A stretch of 64,000 nt of DNA, from assembly GCF_002959965.1 (NCBI RefSeq), contig NZ_PREV01000026.1, positions 441,501-505,500 on the forward strand, in the 5' to 3' direction. Under the pieces are notes generated by a model. The model did no database searches and had not been told where the DNA came from. It saw nothing but the letters and a program-made list of their open reading frames with translations. This DNA is from Microbulbifer pacificus (GTDB taxonomy: Bacteria > Pseudomonadota > Gammaproteobacteria > Pseudomonadales > Cellvibrionaceae). The number at the start of each line of letters is the position of its first letter. Position 1 is the first letter of the stretch. Made by a program: the position numbers and the translations under genes. Shown piece by piece: positions 1-10,650 of the stretch.

Positions 1-631
1 AGTCCACGTTCATGATACCCGGGCGGATCATCAGATCGGCAATCCCCTGCACCGCACCCAGCAGCACGTTGTCCGCTTCCTTGTACGCAGCTTTCATCGT
101 GATCTTGTTGCCGAGTACTTCCAGCAGGCGATCATTGGGGATGGTGATCAGGGAGTCCACCTTGTCACGCAGCTCGAGGATGCCCTCTTCCGCCACGGTC
201 GCGCGCTTGCGGCCTTCGATCATGAACGGACGGGTAACCACCGCAACGGTGAGGATGCCCAGGTCCTTGGCGATCTCCGCCACGATCGGCGCACCACCGG
301 TTCCGGTACCACCGCCCATGCCGGCGGTAATGAAGACCATATCCGCACCGGTCAGCACTTCGGCAATACGCTCGCGATCTTCCAGTGCGGACTGCCGACC
401 CACATCCGGGTTGGCACCGGCGCCCAGACCACGGGTGATGGTGTTGCCCAACTGCAGAATGGTGTGTGCCTGCACATCTTTCAGCGCCTGCGCATCGGTG
501 TTGGCGCAGATGAAATCTACACCGTCGACATCGCACGCAATCATGTGCTTGACGGCATTACCACCACCGCCACCGACACCAATCACCTTGATGACAGGCT
601 TGTCCTGTACGCTATCTACGAGTTCGAACAT
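1..631 (-). CDS. ftsZ: Cell division protein FtsZ (3' end beyond window)
   Basis: Tubulin-like GTPase that forms the cytoplasmic Z-ring and recruits the divisome. The 210 visible residues begin [12 protein letters not shown] and carry the tubulin-type nucleotide loop [12 protein letters not shown] at residues 104-115. The window edge cuts the gene at INVDF-equivalent residues, just as the catalytic T7 loop begins, so the C-terminal half and tail are not visible. The ATG at 629-631 has a strong Shine-Dalgarno (AGGGGA) about 7 nt upstream. It is the last gene of the dcw operon seen here, 76 bp after ftsA, the usual ftsA-ftsZ order. Confidence 0.98.
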   Translation of the reverse strand, partial: MFELVDSVQDKPVIKVIGVGGGGGNAVKHMIACDVDGVDFICANTDAQALKDVQAHTILQLGNTITRGLGAGANPDVGRQSALEDRERIAEVLTGADMVFITAGMGGGTGTGGAPIVAEIAKDLGILTVAVVTRPFMIEGRKRATVAEEGILELRDKVDSLITIPNDRLLEVLGNKITMKAAYKEADNVLLGAVQGIADLMIRPGIMNVD

Positions 632-707
632 CGCTGTTCCCCTTTTTTGCTCATGTCCAAATTTAATTATCGATCCCGGTAATTATTTTCTGTCCGCCGG
701 CACTGCC

Positions 708-1949
708 TTAAAGATTGCCCCGGAACCAGTGCTTCACCTTGTCCCACCACTGGTTTTCGGTATTGCGCTGCACACTGCGCGGACGGCTGCGCTTGCTCTC
801 TTCCGACTTCAGCGCGTACATCAGTAAGCCGACGCCGGTGGAGTAAATCGGATTGCTGACGATATCCGTCAGGCCGGCGATACCCTGAGGTACCGCGAGA
901 CGCACCGGCATATGGAAAATCTCCTCTGCCAGCTCCACCGCGCCTTCCATTTTCGAAGACCCACCAGTGAGCACGATGCCCGCCGCGCACAAGTCTTCAA
1001 AGCCACTGCGGCGCAGTTCCGCCTGCACCAGCGTAAACAGTTCGTCGTAGCGCGGCTCCACAACTTCCGCCAGAGCCTGACGAGAGAGATCGCGCGGTGC
1101 GCGGTCACCGACGCTCGGCACCTTGATGGTTTCCCCTTCCCGCGCGAGCTTTGCCAGCGCGCAGGCGTACTTGATTTTCAACTCTTCCGCGTGCGGCGTC
1201 GGTGTGCGCAGAGCCATGGCGATGTCGTTGGTGACCTGATCCCCGGCAATGGGAATAACCCCGGTGTGACGGATGGAACCGCCGGTAAACACCGCGATAT
1301 CCGTGGTACCACCACCGATATCCACCATGCACACACCCAGTTCCTTCTCGTCATCGGTCAGTACCGCGTAACTGGAAGCCAGCTGCTCGAGGATGATGTC
1401 TTCCACCTCCAGGCCGCAGCGGCGAATGCATTTCTCGATATTCTGGGCCGCGTTCACCGCACCGCTCACCAGGTGCACCTTAGCCTCCAGGCGAACCCCT
1501 GACATACCCAGTGGCTCTTTCACGCCTTCCTGGCTGTCGATCAGGTATTCCTGTGGCAGGGTGTGCAGGATTTTCTGATCCGCGGGAATGGCTACCGCAC
1601 GCGCGGCATCAATCACACGATCCAGATCCTGCTGAGTCACCTCGCGATCCTTGATCGCCACAATGCCGTGGCTGTTCAAACTGCGGATATGGCTGCCGGC
1701 AATGCCCGCGTAGACCGAGTGAATTTCACAGCCCGCCATCAGCTCCGCTTCTTCGACCGCGCGCTGGATGGATTGCACCGTGGACTCGATATTCACCACC
1801 ACGCCCCGTTTCATACCGGTAGAGCGGTGAGAGCCAATGCCGACGATATTCAGTTCGCCGTTACCGGTAACCTCACCGACAATCGCCACGACCTTGGATG
1901 TACCGATATCCAGACCGACGACCATGCGTGGTTCCGTTGAGTGTGTCAT
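708..1949 (-). CDS. ftsA: Cell division protein FtsA
   Basis: Actin-like ATPase that tethers FtsZ to the inner membrane. At 413 aa it has the normal length. The ASKHA phosphate-1 motif is near residue 15 (DIGTSKVVAIVG), the phosphate-2 motif is DIGGGTTDIAVF, and the adenosine motif is TGGSSKMEGAVELAEE. The C-terminus is a basic amphipathic helix (WWDKVKHWFRGNL) that fits the membrane-targeting sequence of the family. It lies between ftsQ (73 bp upstream) and ftsZ (76 bp downstream) on the same strand. The ATG start at 1949 is preceded by GAGG at a somewhat long spacing. Confidence 0.98.
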   Translation of the reverse strand: MTHSTEPRMVVGLDIGTSKVVAIVGEVTGNGELNIVGIGSHRSTGMKRGVVVNIESTVQSIQRAVEEAELMAGCEIHSVYAGIAGSHIRSLNSHGIVAIKDREVTQQDLDRVIDAARAVAIPADQKILHTLPQEYLIDSQEGVKEPLGMSGVRLEAKVHLVSGAVNAAQNIEKCIRRCGLEVEDIILEQLASSYAVLTDDEKELGVCMVDIGGGTTDIAVFTGGSIRHTGVIPIAGDQVTNDIAMALRTPTPHAEELKIKYACALAKLAREGETIKVPSVGDRAPRDLSRQALAEVVEPRYDELFTLVQAELRRSGFEDLCAAGIVLTGGSSKMEGAVELAEEIFHMPVRLAVPQGIAGLTDIVSNPIYSTGVGLLMYALKSEESKRSRPRSVQRNTENQWWDKVKHWFRGNL

Positions 1950-2022
1950 TGAATTTTCAACCTCGCTGGGCAGTCACTCCGATCCACATGTGGCATGTCG
2001 GATCAGGGGAAAGCCCACCTTT

Positions 2023-2871
2023 TTATCTGCCTGTTTTGTTGTCAGTTTTCTGTGTTGTCTTTTCTTTCCATTGCACCGCAACTGCGTTGTTATAGCGGGT
2101 ATCGACCCCGGCAACTTTCTGCAGATGCGGTGCCAGTACACCGCGGGTCAGACGCAGGAAGCGGCCCACCCGCTCCAGTAACTCGTCGTGCCCCAGTTGT
2201 AAACGGATACCGCTTACCAGTTCCAGCTGCCAGCCCGATAGATCGTCGAACGACAGACGGCGCACTTCCATATCCTTGGTGGTCAAAAGCCCGGCCAGTG
2301 CCTGGTACTGGGCCATGATGCGATCCACCAGTTCCGCGTCACCGGCGAGTTCCGGCAATCGCAGGTCCTTCAGGTTTTCCGGTCGCGGCAGTAGCTCACC
2401 ACTCGCGATCAACAGCCGGTCACCACCCCAAATGGCGAGAGGCTCGGCTTCCTCCACGATAACCTCGACACCATTCGGCCAGCGGCGACTGACCGCCGCC
2501 TTCACGATCCACGGATTGTGCAATAGCGCAGCCCGCATACCGTCGATATCCAGGGAGAAGAATCCGTGCCGCAGATACGGCAGCAGAATGTCTTCCACTT
2601 CCTGCTCGGTCACCGCACGAAACGGCGCCTTTACCCGCACATTCTCCAGCGCATCCACTCGGCTCAGTTCCGCGGTGGGAACCTTTTGCCAGAGCCAGCG
2701 TGCGCTATAGCCAATTCCCGCGGCAACCGCCAGCAAAAACACACCCAGCAATACCACCCGCAGTGGCTTTAACGGAGGCTCTGCATTCGGGTCCGGCAGT
2801 GCGCGGGCGCCGCGCAGTGCGGGTTTTCCCTTGGGCTGTTTCTGCCGTTGCGACGGCGCTTCTCTGTCCAC
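2023..2871 (-). CDS. ftsQ: Cell division protein FtsQ
   Basis: Bitopic inner-membrane divisome protein linking FtsA/FtsK to FtsL-FtsB. It is 282 aa: a basic cytoplasmic N-terminus, one membrane segment at about residues 37-56, then a periplasmic POTRA domain (about 64-135) and the FtsQ beta domain. The start is a GTG at 2871 with no clear Shine-Dalgarno, chosen because the next possible starts fall inside the membrane segment. It follows murC directly, with a 53 bp gap. No ddl gene separates them, unlike in many gammaproteobacteria (see findings). Confidence 0.93.
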   Translation of the reverse strand: MDREAPSQRQKQPKGKPALRGARALPDPNAEPPLKPLRVVLLGVFLLAVAAGIGYSARWLWQKVPTAELSRVDALENVRVKAPFRAVTEQEVEDILLPYLRHGFFSLDIDGMRAALLHNPWIVKAAVSRRWPNGVEVIVEEAEPLAIWGGDRLLIASGELLPRPENLKDLRLPELAGDAELVDRIMAQYQALAGLLTTKDMEVRRLSFDDLSGWQLELVSGIRLQLGHDELLERVGRFLRLTRGVLAPHLQKVAGVDTRYNNAVAVQWKEKTTQKTDNKTGR

Positions 2872-2924
2872 AATTCTGTTTCGAGTATTTTTTTCTTCGC
2901 TTGTTGCGCTATTGTTCGATGGCG

Positions 2925-4424
2925 TTACTGCGCGGGGCCGGTCCTGTCACCCAGCTTCCATTCCGCCAGCTGTTGTGCGAGTCCACCCACATTACCGGCA
3001 CCCTGGGTCAGCACGATGTCACCTGGCTCCAACAGATCCGCGAGCAGCGGCGGGACATCCTCCACTTTCTCCACAAAAATCGGGTCGATCTGGCCGCGGT
3101 TTCGAATACTGCGCGCCAGTGTGCGGCCGTCCGCGCCGGGGATTACCGCTTCGCCCGCGCTATATACATCCAGCAACACCAGTTTGTCGACCTGAGAAAG
3201 AACTTGTACAAAATCCTCGAACAGGTCGCGGGTACGGGTGTACCGGTGCGGCTGATACACCATCACCAGTCGGCGTTCAGGCCAGCCGTCGCGCACGGTT
3301 TTGATCGTGGCCGCCACTTCCCGCGGGTGGTGGCCGTAGTCGTCCACCAGCATGACTTTCTCCGCGGCTGCATCGTCGCTGACCGGGTACTCCCCGTAAA
3401 TCTGGAAGCGGCGACCAACGCCCTGAAATCCTTTCAGCCCTTCGCATATGGCCGCGTCGCTGATGCCCTCTTCACTCGCTACGGCAATAGCCGCAGTGGC
3501 ATTCAGCACATTGTGAATACCGGGCACATTAACGCAGACGTCCAGTGTGCCGCCGTCTGGACGGTGCACCGTGAAGAAACTGCGCAATGGCTGTTGTCGC
3601 ACACCACTGATGCGAAAATCATTGCTCTCATCGAAACCATAGGTCGTCACCGGGCGCGCCAGCTTCGGAATCACCGATTGCACATTGGCGTCATCTCCGC
3701 ACACCACCGCGAGGCCGTAAAACGGCAGGTTGTGGATAAAGTCGATAAAAATCTGCTTTACCTTTGCGAAATCGCCACCATAAGTTTCCATGTGATCCGC
3801 GTCGATATTGGTCACGACCGTGACCATCGGCTGCAGATGCAGGAACGATGCATCGCTCTCGTCCGCCTCCGCAATCAGATAGCGGCCCTCACCGAGCGCG
3901 GCATTGGCGCCGGCACTGTTTACCAGCCCGCCGATGACAAACGTCGGGTCCTTGCCATCGGCGGCAAAAATAGACGCAATCAGACTGGTGGTCGTGGTCT
4001 TGCCGTGGGTACCCGCCACCGCAATGCCATAGCGGTAGCGCATCAGCTCACCCAGCATTTCCGCACGACGCACTATTGGTACACGCTTCTCCCGTGCCGC
4101 GGTCAGTTCCGGGTTATCCCCATAGATTGCGGAGGAGTTCACCACCACATCCACATCGCGAATATTTTCCGAGGTATGGCCGATCTGTACTTTGACACCG
4201 AGGCTACGCAGGCGCTCGGTAACCTTGCTCTCACGCAGATCCGAACCGGAAACTTCATACCCCTGATTCTGCAGCACCTCGGCAATACCGCTCATGCCCG
4301 CGCCGCCCACACCGATAAAGTGAATCCGGCGGATACGGCGCATGGCCGGTACCTGGTAATTGCTTTCGCCGCTGTCACTCATCATTTTTCCAACACTGGT
4401 TTGATTCTTAATTTCGCGAGACAT
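2925..4424 (-). CDS. murC: UDP-N-acetylmuramate--L-alanine ligase MurC
   Basis: ATP-dependent cytoplasmic ligase adding L-Ala to UDP-MurNAc, the first stem-peptide residue. The Mur-ligase ATP loop [10 protein letters not shown] sits at residues 138-147, and the N-terminal Rossmann motif [18 protein letters not shown] is clear. The open frame extends upstream into murG, but the ATG at 4424 starts one base after the murG stop and is preceded by GGGGTG, giving 499 aa. A second ATG pair (MMSD) 13 codons further in is also possible. C-terminal substrate residues such as YGHHPREV are present. Confidence 0.96.
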   Translation of the reverse strand: MSREIKNQTSVGKMMSDSGESNYQVPAMRRIRRIHFIGVGGAGMSGIAEVLQNQGYEVSGSDLRESKVTERLRSLGVKVQIGHTSENIRDVDVVVNSSAIYGDNPELTAAREKRVPIVRRAEMLGELMRYRYGIAVAGTHGKTTTTSLIASIFAADGKDPTFVIGGLVNSAGANAALGEGRYLIAEADESDASFLHLQPMVTVVTNIDADHMETYGGDFAKVKQIFIDFIHNLPFYGLAVVCGDDANVQSVIPKLARPVTTYGFDESNDFRISGVRQQPLRSFFTVHRPDGGTLDVCVNVPGIHNVLNATAAIAVASEEGISDAAICEGLKGFQGVGRRFQIYGEYPVSDDAAAEKVMLVDDYGHHPREVAATIKTVRDGWPERRLVMVYQPHRYTRTRDLFEDFVQVLSQVDKLVLLDVYSAGEAVIPGADGRTLARSIRNRGQIDPIFVEKVEDVPPLLADLLEPGDIVLTQGAGNVGGLAQQLAEWKLGDRTGPAQ

Positions 4425-4425
4425 T

Positions 4426-5523
4426 TCAACACCCCATCTGTTCGCGACACACCGCCAACACGCGGTCGGTGGCATCCGGTTTGGCGACGCCGCGCGCGGC
4501 CTCCGCCATGGCCAATAATGTATCTGGTGCAGCAAACAATTCTTCCAGTATCACCGCCAGTTCACCCGCGTCCAACGCGTCCTGCTGGATCACTTTTGCT
4601 GCGCCCGCCCTTTCCAGCCACTCGCCATTTTTGGTCTGGTGGTCGTCGATGGCGAACGGGAACGGGACCATGATGGCTCCTACGCCCGCCGCGGCAATCT
4701 CCGAGACCGTCAGCGCACCGGAACGACAGATCACCAGGTCCGCGTGACCATAAGCGGCAGCCATATCCGCTATAAACGGCACTACCTCCGCCTCCACACC
4801 CGCGCGCGCGTAGGCCTCTTTCGCCACATCGAGATGGCGCTGCCCGGCCTGATGGACCACCTGCGGCCGCTTGGAAGCATCCATTTTTGCGAGCGCCTGC
4901 GGCACCAGCTCATTGATGGCCACCGCCCCCAGGCTGCCACCCAACACCAGCAAACGCGGTGGCTGCTGCTTGCCAACACGCTCCGCCGGCGCGGGCAGCG
5001 CGGCGATTTCCGCACGCACCGGGTTGCCCACCTGTTGCGCCGACGGTAATCCACTCGGAAATGCCTCAAGTACACGGTTGGCAATTTTCGCCAGCAGGCG
5101 ATTGGTAGTACCCGCTACCGCATTCTGCTCGTGGATAATCAACGGTACACCGCTGAGTCGCGCTGCCACGCCTCCGGGCCCCGTGGCAAAACCGCCAAAT
5201 CCCAGCACCGCATCCGGTTTTATCTTCTTCACCACGCCTCGGGCCTGCCAGATAGCGCGCGTGATCTGCAACGGCGCCTTCAGCAGGGTCGCCGTTCCCT
5301 TGCCGCGCACACCTTCCACAGTAATGAAATGCAGTGGAAGGTCCGCCGCCGGAATCAGTTGGGATTCGATGCCGCGCATGGTACCGAGCCACTCGACCTC
5401 GCCACCCTGCGCCTGCAGCGCCTTCGCCACCGCCAGTGCGGGGAATACGTGACCTCCGGTACCACCGGCCATCACCAGAAACTTCTTGCCCGCGAAGGGC
5501 TGAGCGTCTGCGGACTGCTCCAT
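4426..5523 (-). CDS. murG: UDP-GlcNAc transferase MurG (lipid II synthesis)
   Basis: Peripheral inner-membrane GT-B glycosyltransferase converting lipid I to lipid II. It has GGTGGH at about residues 20-25 near the N-terminus, the conserved [18 protein letters not shown] segment, and the [12 protein letters not shown] and [13 protein letters not shown] donor-binding motifs. It is 365 aa from the ATG at 5523. An immediately preceding GTG (5526) would add one residue. The junction with ftsW is TGATG, so stop and start overlap and translation is probably coupled. Confidence 0.97.
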   Translation of the reverse strand: MEQSADAQPFAGKKFLVMAGGTGGHVFPALAVAKALQAQGGEVEWLGTMRGIESQLIPAADLPLHFITVEGVRGKGTATLLKAPLQITRAIWQARGVVKKIKPDAVLGFGGFATGPGGVAARLSGVPLIIHEQNAVAGTTNRLLAKIANRVLEAFPSGLPSAQQVGNPVRAEIAALPAPAERVGKQQPPRLLVLGGSLGAVAINELVPQALAKMDASKRPQVVHQAGQRHLDVAKEAYARAGVEAEVVPFIADMAAAYGHADLVICRSGALTVSEIAAAGVGAIMVPFPFAIDDHQTKNGEWLERAGAAKVIQQDALDAGELAVILEELFAAPDTLLAMAEAARGVAKPDATDRVLAVCREQMGC

Positions 5524-6764
5524 CACGCGGCCTCCCCGGTCTGTCTTTCGTCCTTCCTGTCGCCCAGTTGCAACGGATTGAAAATCGGCAACTGGCGAAT
5601 TTTGCCCAGGCGGTCTTCGCCCCCCTCGGCGTCACTATTCAATTCCCTCTGCGCACGCCAGGCGAGTGCAAACAGCGCAAAGCACACCACCAGGCTGGAG
5701 CCACCGGAACTGACAAACGGCAGGGTCAATCCCTTGGTGGGCAGCAGGCCCGAAGCCACACCCATATTCACAAACGCCTGCCCGGCCAGCAGCACCGCGA
5801 TGCCAAACAACAGCAGCGCGGAAAAAAATGCCTGCTTCGCCAGCGCCTTGCGCACAAGCCGCAGCAGGGACCATGTAAGCGCCGCAAAAAGGCCGATCAC
5901 CACCAAGCCTCCGAACATGCCCCACTCTTCCGCCAGAATCGCAAATACGAAATCCGTATGCGCCTCGGGCAGGTAAAACAGTTTCTGTACACTGTTGCCG
6001 AGTCCGACCCCGAACCACTCGCCGCGCCCGAACGCGATCAGCGACTGGGTCAGCTGGTAACCACCGGAGAACTGCTCACCCCAGGGGTCGAGAAATGTCG
6101 TGAGACGCTGTAATCGGTAGGGACTGATCAGCGCCATCATCACCAGTCCGCAGGCGGCGAGCCCCACCAGTAAAAACGTGTGCGGCAGGCGCGCGCCGGC
6201 GAGAAACACCATTGCCAGTGCGGTGCCTGAAATCACCACTACGGAACCAAAATCCGGCTCCAGCAACAGCAACAGCGCCACAATGCCCAATACCGAGATG
6301 GGAATCATGAAGCTGCTCCAGTGCCGCAACTTTTCGTTGCGGCGAGTCAGAAAACTGGCAAAAAACACCAGGCAGCAGAATTTCGCGATCTCCGCCGGCT
6401 GCACCGTAATCGGCCCCAGTGCAATCCAGCGCATACTGCCATTGACCGAACGTCCCACACCGGGAATCAGCACCGCCAACAGCATCCCCAGGGCAAAAAA
6501 CAACAGGGTCCACGACAGGTTCGACCAGGTCGCCAGTGAAATACGACTCACCAGCAGTGCTCCGAACGCACCCGCAGCCAGAAACACCAGATGACGCTTC
6601 AGGAAATACCAGGGGTCGTTATATACATCTGCGGCAAATGCAATGGACGCGGACGCCACCATCACTACACCGATACTTGCCAGCGCCAGCACACAAAACG
6701 GCAACACCCAGGCATATTCATCTATCGGTTCATTCGCTGCCGACTTCAGCTGCGCTTTACTCAT
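5523..6764 (-). CDS. ftsW: Septal peptidoglycan glycosyltransferase FtsW (SEDS family)
   Basis: Multi-pass SEDS glycosyltransferase that polymerises septal peptidoglycan with FtsI. From the ATG at 6764 it is 413 aa with about ten hydrophobic segments. Hallmark stretches are ITVQPAEIAKFC and GLLPTKGLTLPFVSSGGSSL. The open frame continues upstream out of phase with murD, but that extension is arginine/proline-rich and not FtsW-like. The chosen start overlaps the end of murD by 8 nt. Confidence 0.96.
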   Translation of the reverse strand: MSKAQLKSAANEPIDEYAWVLPFCVLALASIGVVMVASASIAFAADVYNDPWYFLKRHLVFLAAGAFGALLVSRISLATWSNLSWTLLFFALGMLLAVLIPGVGRSVNGSMRWIALGPITVQPAEIAKFCCLVFFASFLTRRNEKLRHWSSFMIPISVLGIVALLLLLEPDFGSVVVISGTALAMVFLAGARLPHTFLLVGLAACGLVMMALISPYRLQRLTTFLDPWGEQFSGGYQLTQSLIAFGRGEWFGVGLGNSVQKLFYLPEAHTDFVFAILAEEWGMFGGLVVIGLFAALTWSLLRLVRKALAKQAFFSALLLFGIAVLLAGQAFVNMGVASGLLPTKGLTLPFVSSGGSSLVVCFALFALAWRAQRELNSDAEGGEDRLGKIRQLPIFNPLQLGDRKDERQTGEAA

Positions 6765-8151
6765 GCACACCTCCACGGCCGGAGGATTGCACCAAGGCGT
6801 CGACAGCACTGCGGAAAACTTCGCCGCGATTTTCAAAGTTGCGGAACATGTCAAAACTGGCACATGCGGGCGACAGCAACACGTAATCGCCGTCGCGGGC
6901 CAATGCTTTGGCCTTGGCAGTCGCGTCGTCCATGTCATCCGCCGCCTGCTGCGCCACCAGCCCCTCAAACACCGCCGCGATTTTCGGACCGTCGACACCG
7001 ATGGTAACCAGTCCGCGCAGCGCACCGGCGGCTTCCGCCAGCGGTGAAAAATCCGCGCCTTTGCCGTCGCCACCGGCGATCAGCACGATCTTGCGCTTAT
7101 CGTCGGCAAGGCCATCCAGTGCAGCTCGGGTGGCCCCCACGTTGGTGCCCTTGGAATCATTCACAAAGGTAACGCCGTCCAAGTCCGCCACTCGTTCGCA
7201 GCGGTGCGCAAGACCGGCAAAACTGCGCAGCACCTGCAACATCGGCGCCATGGGCAGGCCAACCGCGCTGCCAAGTGCCAGCGCTGCCAGTGCATTAGCC
7301 ACATTGTGACTGCCCACCATCGCCATCTCACTGGCCGGCATCAGCGTTTTCTGGCCCTTGGCCAGCCACGGTTGGCCGCCTTCGCTGATCACACCAAACT
7401 GTTTCAGGTCGGGGCGATCCAGGCCGAAACTCCACTCAATACTGTCGCGATTCAGCGGACCACGAGTAAGCGGATCCGCCCGGTTGATCACCAGCTGGCG
7501 CGTGTGGCGATACACCCGCTGCTTGGCACGGTGATAAGCCGCGAGGTCCGGGTAGCGATCCATATGGTCTGCGCTGACATTCAGAATCGTCGCTACTTCG
7601 GCTGCCAACGAATAGGTGGTTTCCAACTGGAAGCTGGAAAGCTCGAGCACAAACAGTTCCGGCAATGCGGCACCTGACGTAAGGAAGTCCAGCACCGGCA
7701 CGCCGATATTACCGCCCACCTTGACGCTGACACCGGCGGCTTCCGCCATCAGTCCCATCAACGTGGTCACGGTGCTCTTGCCATTGGAGCCGGTAATCGC
7801 AATCACTTTCGGCGTGGGCTCGACCTTCGCCAACTCACGCGCAAACAGTTCTATATCACCCACCACAGGAATACCGGCGGCTACTGCCGCGGCAATCGCA
7901 GGTTCGTCCACACCTATGCCGGGACTGACGACAATCTCACTTGCAGCCAGCAAGGTTTCCGGATTCAGAGGACCACACACCACCGGCACATCCGGGAATT
8001 CCCCGCGGAAGGCTTCCAGTGCCGGCGGCGCATCGCGGCTGTCCACCACAACCGGCGAGAAACCCCGGGCAAGCAGAAAGCGCACCACCGATTGCCCGGT
8101 AGCCCCCAGTCCGATCACCACTTTTTTCTCTGAGGTTGCGATGAGATTCAT
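6757..8151 (-). CDS. murD: UDP-MurNAc-L-Ala--D-glutamate ligase MurD
   Basis: Cytoplasmic ligase adding D-Glu to UDP-MurNAc-L-Ala. It is 464 aa with the ATP loop GSNGKSTVTT at residues 121-130, an N-terminal Rossmann-like VVIGLGATGQSVVRFL segment, and a downstream Mur-ligase pattern including FVNDSKGTNVGAT. It lies between mraY and ftsW in the conserved operon; its last codons overlap the start of ftsW. Confidence 0.97.
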   Translation of the reverse strand: MNLIATSEKKVVIGLGATGQSVVRFLLARGFSPVVVDSRDAPPALEAFRGEFPDVPVVCGPLNPETLLAASEIVVSPGIGVDEPAIAAAVAAGIPVVGDIELFARELAKVEPTPKVIAITGSNGKSTVTTLMGLMAEAAGVSVKVGGNIGVPVLDFLTSGAALPELFVLELSSFQLETTYSLAAEVATILNVSADHMDRYPDLAAYHRAKQRVYRHTRQLVINRADPLTRGPLNRDSIEWSFGLDRPDLKQFGVISEGGQPWLAKGQKTLMPASEMAMVGSHNVANALAALALGSAVGLPMAPMLQVLRSFAGLAHRCERVADLDGVTFVNDSKGTNVGATRAALDGLADDKRKIVLIAGGDGKGADFSPLAEAAGALRGLVTIGVDGPKIAAVFEGLVAQQAADDMDDATAKAKALARDGDYVLLSPACASFDMFRNFENRGEVFRSAVDALVQSSGRGGVHE

Positions 8152-8182
8152 TCAGTCTTTTCTGTTCTACGGTCTATTTTTT

Positions 8183-9268
8183 TCAGCGAAGTTTCAGGGT
8201 CGCGAGCCCCGCCAGTACCAGTACCACAGTAATGATCCAAAAACGCACGATCACCCTCGGTTCGGGCCAGCCTTTCAATTCAAAATGGTGGTGCAGCGGC
8301 GCCATACGGAAAATGCGCTTGCCGGTCAGTTTGAATGACGCCACCTGCAGGATCACGGAGACGGTTTCCATCACAAACACACCGCCCATAATGAAAAGTA
8401 CAATTTCGTGGCGGGTGATCACGGCGATGATGCCGAGTGCCGCACCCAGTGCCAGAGCACCCACATCCCCCATAAATACCTGCGCGGGATAAGTGTTGAA
8501 CCAAAGGAACCCGAGCCCCGCACCACCCAGCGCTGCGCAGAACACCGCCAACTCGCCCGCCCCGGAAATGGACGGAATGTGCAGGTAGGTGGCAAATTCA
8601 ACGTGACCCACGAGATAGGCGATTACGCCGAGAGCGCCGCCAACCATTACTGACGGCATGATCGCAAGACCATCCAGGCCATCGGTGAGGTTGACTGCGT
8701 TACTGGAGCCCACCACCACGAAGTAAGTCAGCAGGATGAATGCCACCGGTCCCAGATTGATCGCCACGTCCTTGAAAAACGGCACGAACAACTGGGTTTC
8801 CGCGGGAGACGTCGCACTCATGTAGAGATAAATCGCAGCGCCCAGACCGGCCACCGACTGCCAGAAATATTTCCAGCGCGCGATCAGCCCGCGAGAGTTT
8901 TTCTCCACGACCTTTTTGTAGTCGTCCACAAAGCCCACTGCGCCGAACACGAATGTCACCAGCAGAGTCACCCACACCAAACGGTTGCTCAGATCGGACC
9001 ACAGTAGCGACGAAGAAAAAATCGCCGCGAGAATCAGTGTGCCACCCATGGTGGGTGTACCGGATTTGCTCAGGTGCGATTGCGGACCGTCGTCGCGTAC
9101 GGCCTGCCCCACCTGCAGGCGGTTCAGCCAGGTGATCATGCGCGGGCCCACCAGCAGGGAAATACCCAGCGCCGTCAACGCACTCAGAATGGCGCGTACG
9201 GTGAGGTACTCAAAGACCGCAAAGCCTTTTACATATTGTTGGAGAAGTTCAGCCAGCCAGAGCAGCAT
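8183..9268 (-). CDS. mraY: Phospho-MurNAc-pentapeptide transferase MraY
   Basis: Integral inner-membrane enzyme transferring phospho-MurNAc-pentapeptide to undecaprenyl phosphate to give lipid I. It is 361 aa, the usual length, with about ten membrane segments. The family's catalytic and Mg-binding motifs are visible: [18 protein letters not shown], and the histidine-rich loop [14 protein letters not shown]. It starts 11 bp after murF. Confidence 0.98.
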   Translation of the reverse strand: MLLWLAELLQQYVKGFAVFEYLTVRAILSALTALGISLLVGPRMITWLNRLQVGQAVRDDGPQSHLSKSGTPTMGGTLILAAIFSSSLLWSDLSNRLVWVTLLVTFVFGAVGFVDDYKKVVEKNSRGLIARWKYFWQSVAGLGAAIYLYMSATSPAETQLFVPFFKDVAINLGPVAFILLTYFVVVGSSNAVNLTDGLDGLAIMPSVMVGGALGVIAYLVGHVEFATYLHIPSISGAGELAVFCAALGGAGLGFLWFNTYPAQVFMGDVGALALGAALGIIAVITRHEIVLFIMGGVFVMETVSVILQVASFKLTGKRIFRMAPLHHHFELKGWPEPRVIVRFWIITVVLVLAGLATLKLR

Positions 9269-9279
9269 TGTTTTACCTT

Positions 9280-10650
9280 TTATTGATTCCCGTTGGTGAG
9301 TGCCTGCACTACCAGTTCCATGCGCGCACTGCGGGAACCTTTCACCAGCACAGTGGTGTTGCCATCCAGCTCCGGCACCAACGCCTGAATCAGGGCGTCG
9401 CGCTCGGAAAAATTCCTTTGCACATGTTGCCGCCCGGCGGCAAATTCGATGCTCGCCGCGGCGCTCAGGGTGCCGAGAGTAAACAGCTGGTCAATACCGC
9501 GCTCACGCGCGAGCACGCCCATATCGCGGTGCGCCCTGTCCGCTTCCGGCCCCAGTTCTGCCATATCGCCCAGAACCAGAACTTTCTTGCCATCGCGCTG
9601 CGCCAGCAGTTCGATCGCGGCACTGACGGATCCCGGATTGGCGTTATAACTGTCGTCGATCACCGCCGCGCCGCTTTTGCCAGTAAGCGCCTGCATGCGA
9701 CCACCGACACCGGCGAGGGCACTGAGCCCCGATGCAATTTCCACAACCGGCAGGCCGGCCGCATAGGCGCAACCGGCGGCGACCAACGCGTTGTGTACGT
9801 TGTGCTCACCCAGTAGCTGCAGACGCACCGGATGGGTCACGCCTTCAACCACCAGATCGAAGGACGCACACCCCAGTGCATCCAGATTAATGTTGTCCGC
9901 ATGTACCGCACACTGGTGCCCCAACCCCACTTCCAGGGTGCGCACACCTTCCGGCATTTCACCGCGCCAGTAATCCGCGTAGTTGTCGTCCGTGTTCAAT
10001 ACTGCCGTGGCACCAGGTGCGAGACTGGTATAAATCTGGCCCTTGGCGGTGGCGATGCCATCCACGGAACCGAATCCTTCCACATGCGCCGGCATTACAT
10101 TGTTGACCGCAGTGATTTCCGGCTTTGCGATACCGCACAGATATCCGATTTCATTCGGTCCACTCGCCCCCATTTCCACGATCAGCACCTGATGCTCAGG
10201 CGCCAGGGAAAACAGGGTCATGGGCACACCGAAGTGATTGTTCAGGTTGCCTCGGGTCACGCACACCTGATAGTGCTGACCGAAGATCGACGCCAGCATT
10301 TCCTTCACGGTGGTCTTGCCACAGGAACCGGTAATACCGATCACCGGACCGTCGAACTGTTCGCGGCACAGGAGCCCGATCTGCCCGAGCGCCATGGTGG
10401 TATCGGATACCAGCCACTGCGGCAGAGATGAACCCTCAATGGGCTTTTCCGTTACCAATCCCAGAACCTTGCCGTCGATATCCGCAAGGAAATCGTGCGC
10501 GTCGAACGTCTCGCCCCGCAGTGCCACAAACAGCGCACCCGCATCCAGCTTGCGGGTATCGGTACACACCGCATCAAACGATACAGAGCCGTTGATCAGC
10601 TCGCCGCCGAAACGCTGTTGCAACTGTTGCAGAGAGATCGGGGCAATCAT
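9280..10650 (-). CDS. murF: UDP-MurNAc-tripeptide--D-Ala-D-Ala ligase MurF
   Basis: Adds the D-Ala-D-Ala dipeptide to complete the pentapeptide precursor. It is 456 aa with the ATP loop [14 protein letters not shown] starting near residue 106 and the conserved [17 protein letters not shown] segment. Its ATG overlaps the murE TGA (ATGA), indicating translational coupling. No Ddl ligase, which would supply D-Ala-D-Ala, is encoded in this window. Confidence 0.97.
   Translation of the reverse strand: MIAPISLQQLQQRFGGELINGSVSFDAVCTDTRKLDAGALFVALRGETFDAHDFLADIDGKVLGLVTEKPIEGSSLPQWLVSDTTMALGQIGLLCREQFDGPVIGITGSCGKTTVKEMLASIFGQHYQVCVTRGNLNNHFGVPMTLFSLAPEHQVLIVEMGASGPNEIGYLCGIAKPEITAVNNVMPAHVEGFGSVDGIATAKGQIYTSLAPGATAVLNTDDNYADYWRGEMPEGVRTLEVGLGHQCAVHADNINLDALGCASFDLVVEGVTHPVRLQLLGEHNVHNALVAAGCAYAAGLPVVEIASGLSALAGVGGRMQALTGKSGAAVIDDSYNANPGSVSAAIELLAQRDGKKVLVLGDMAELGPEADRAHRDMGVLARERGIDQLFTLGTLSAAASIEFAAGRQHVQRNFSERDALIQALVPELDGNTTVLVKGSRSARMELVVQALTNGNQ

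Noticed and set aside
12..827. A plus-strand frame at the left edge
   Set aside because: It is antisense to ftsZ, whose own frame runs off the window.
2700..4673. A 657-codon plus-strand open frame opposite murC/ftsQ
   Set aside because: It is antisense to clearly conserved genes and its product is rich in H, R and A, as expected for the complement of high-GC coding sequence. The same applies to the long frames at 28920-30422 and 52627-54588.
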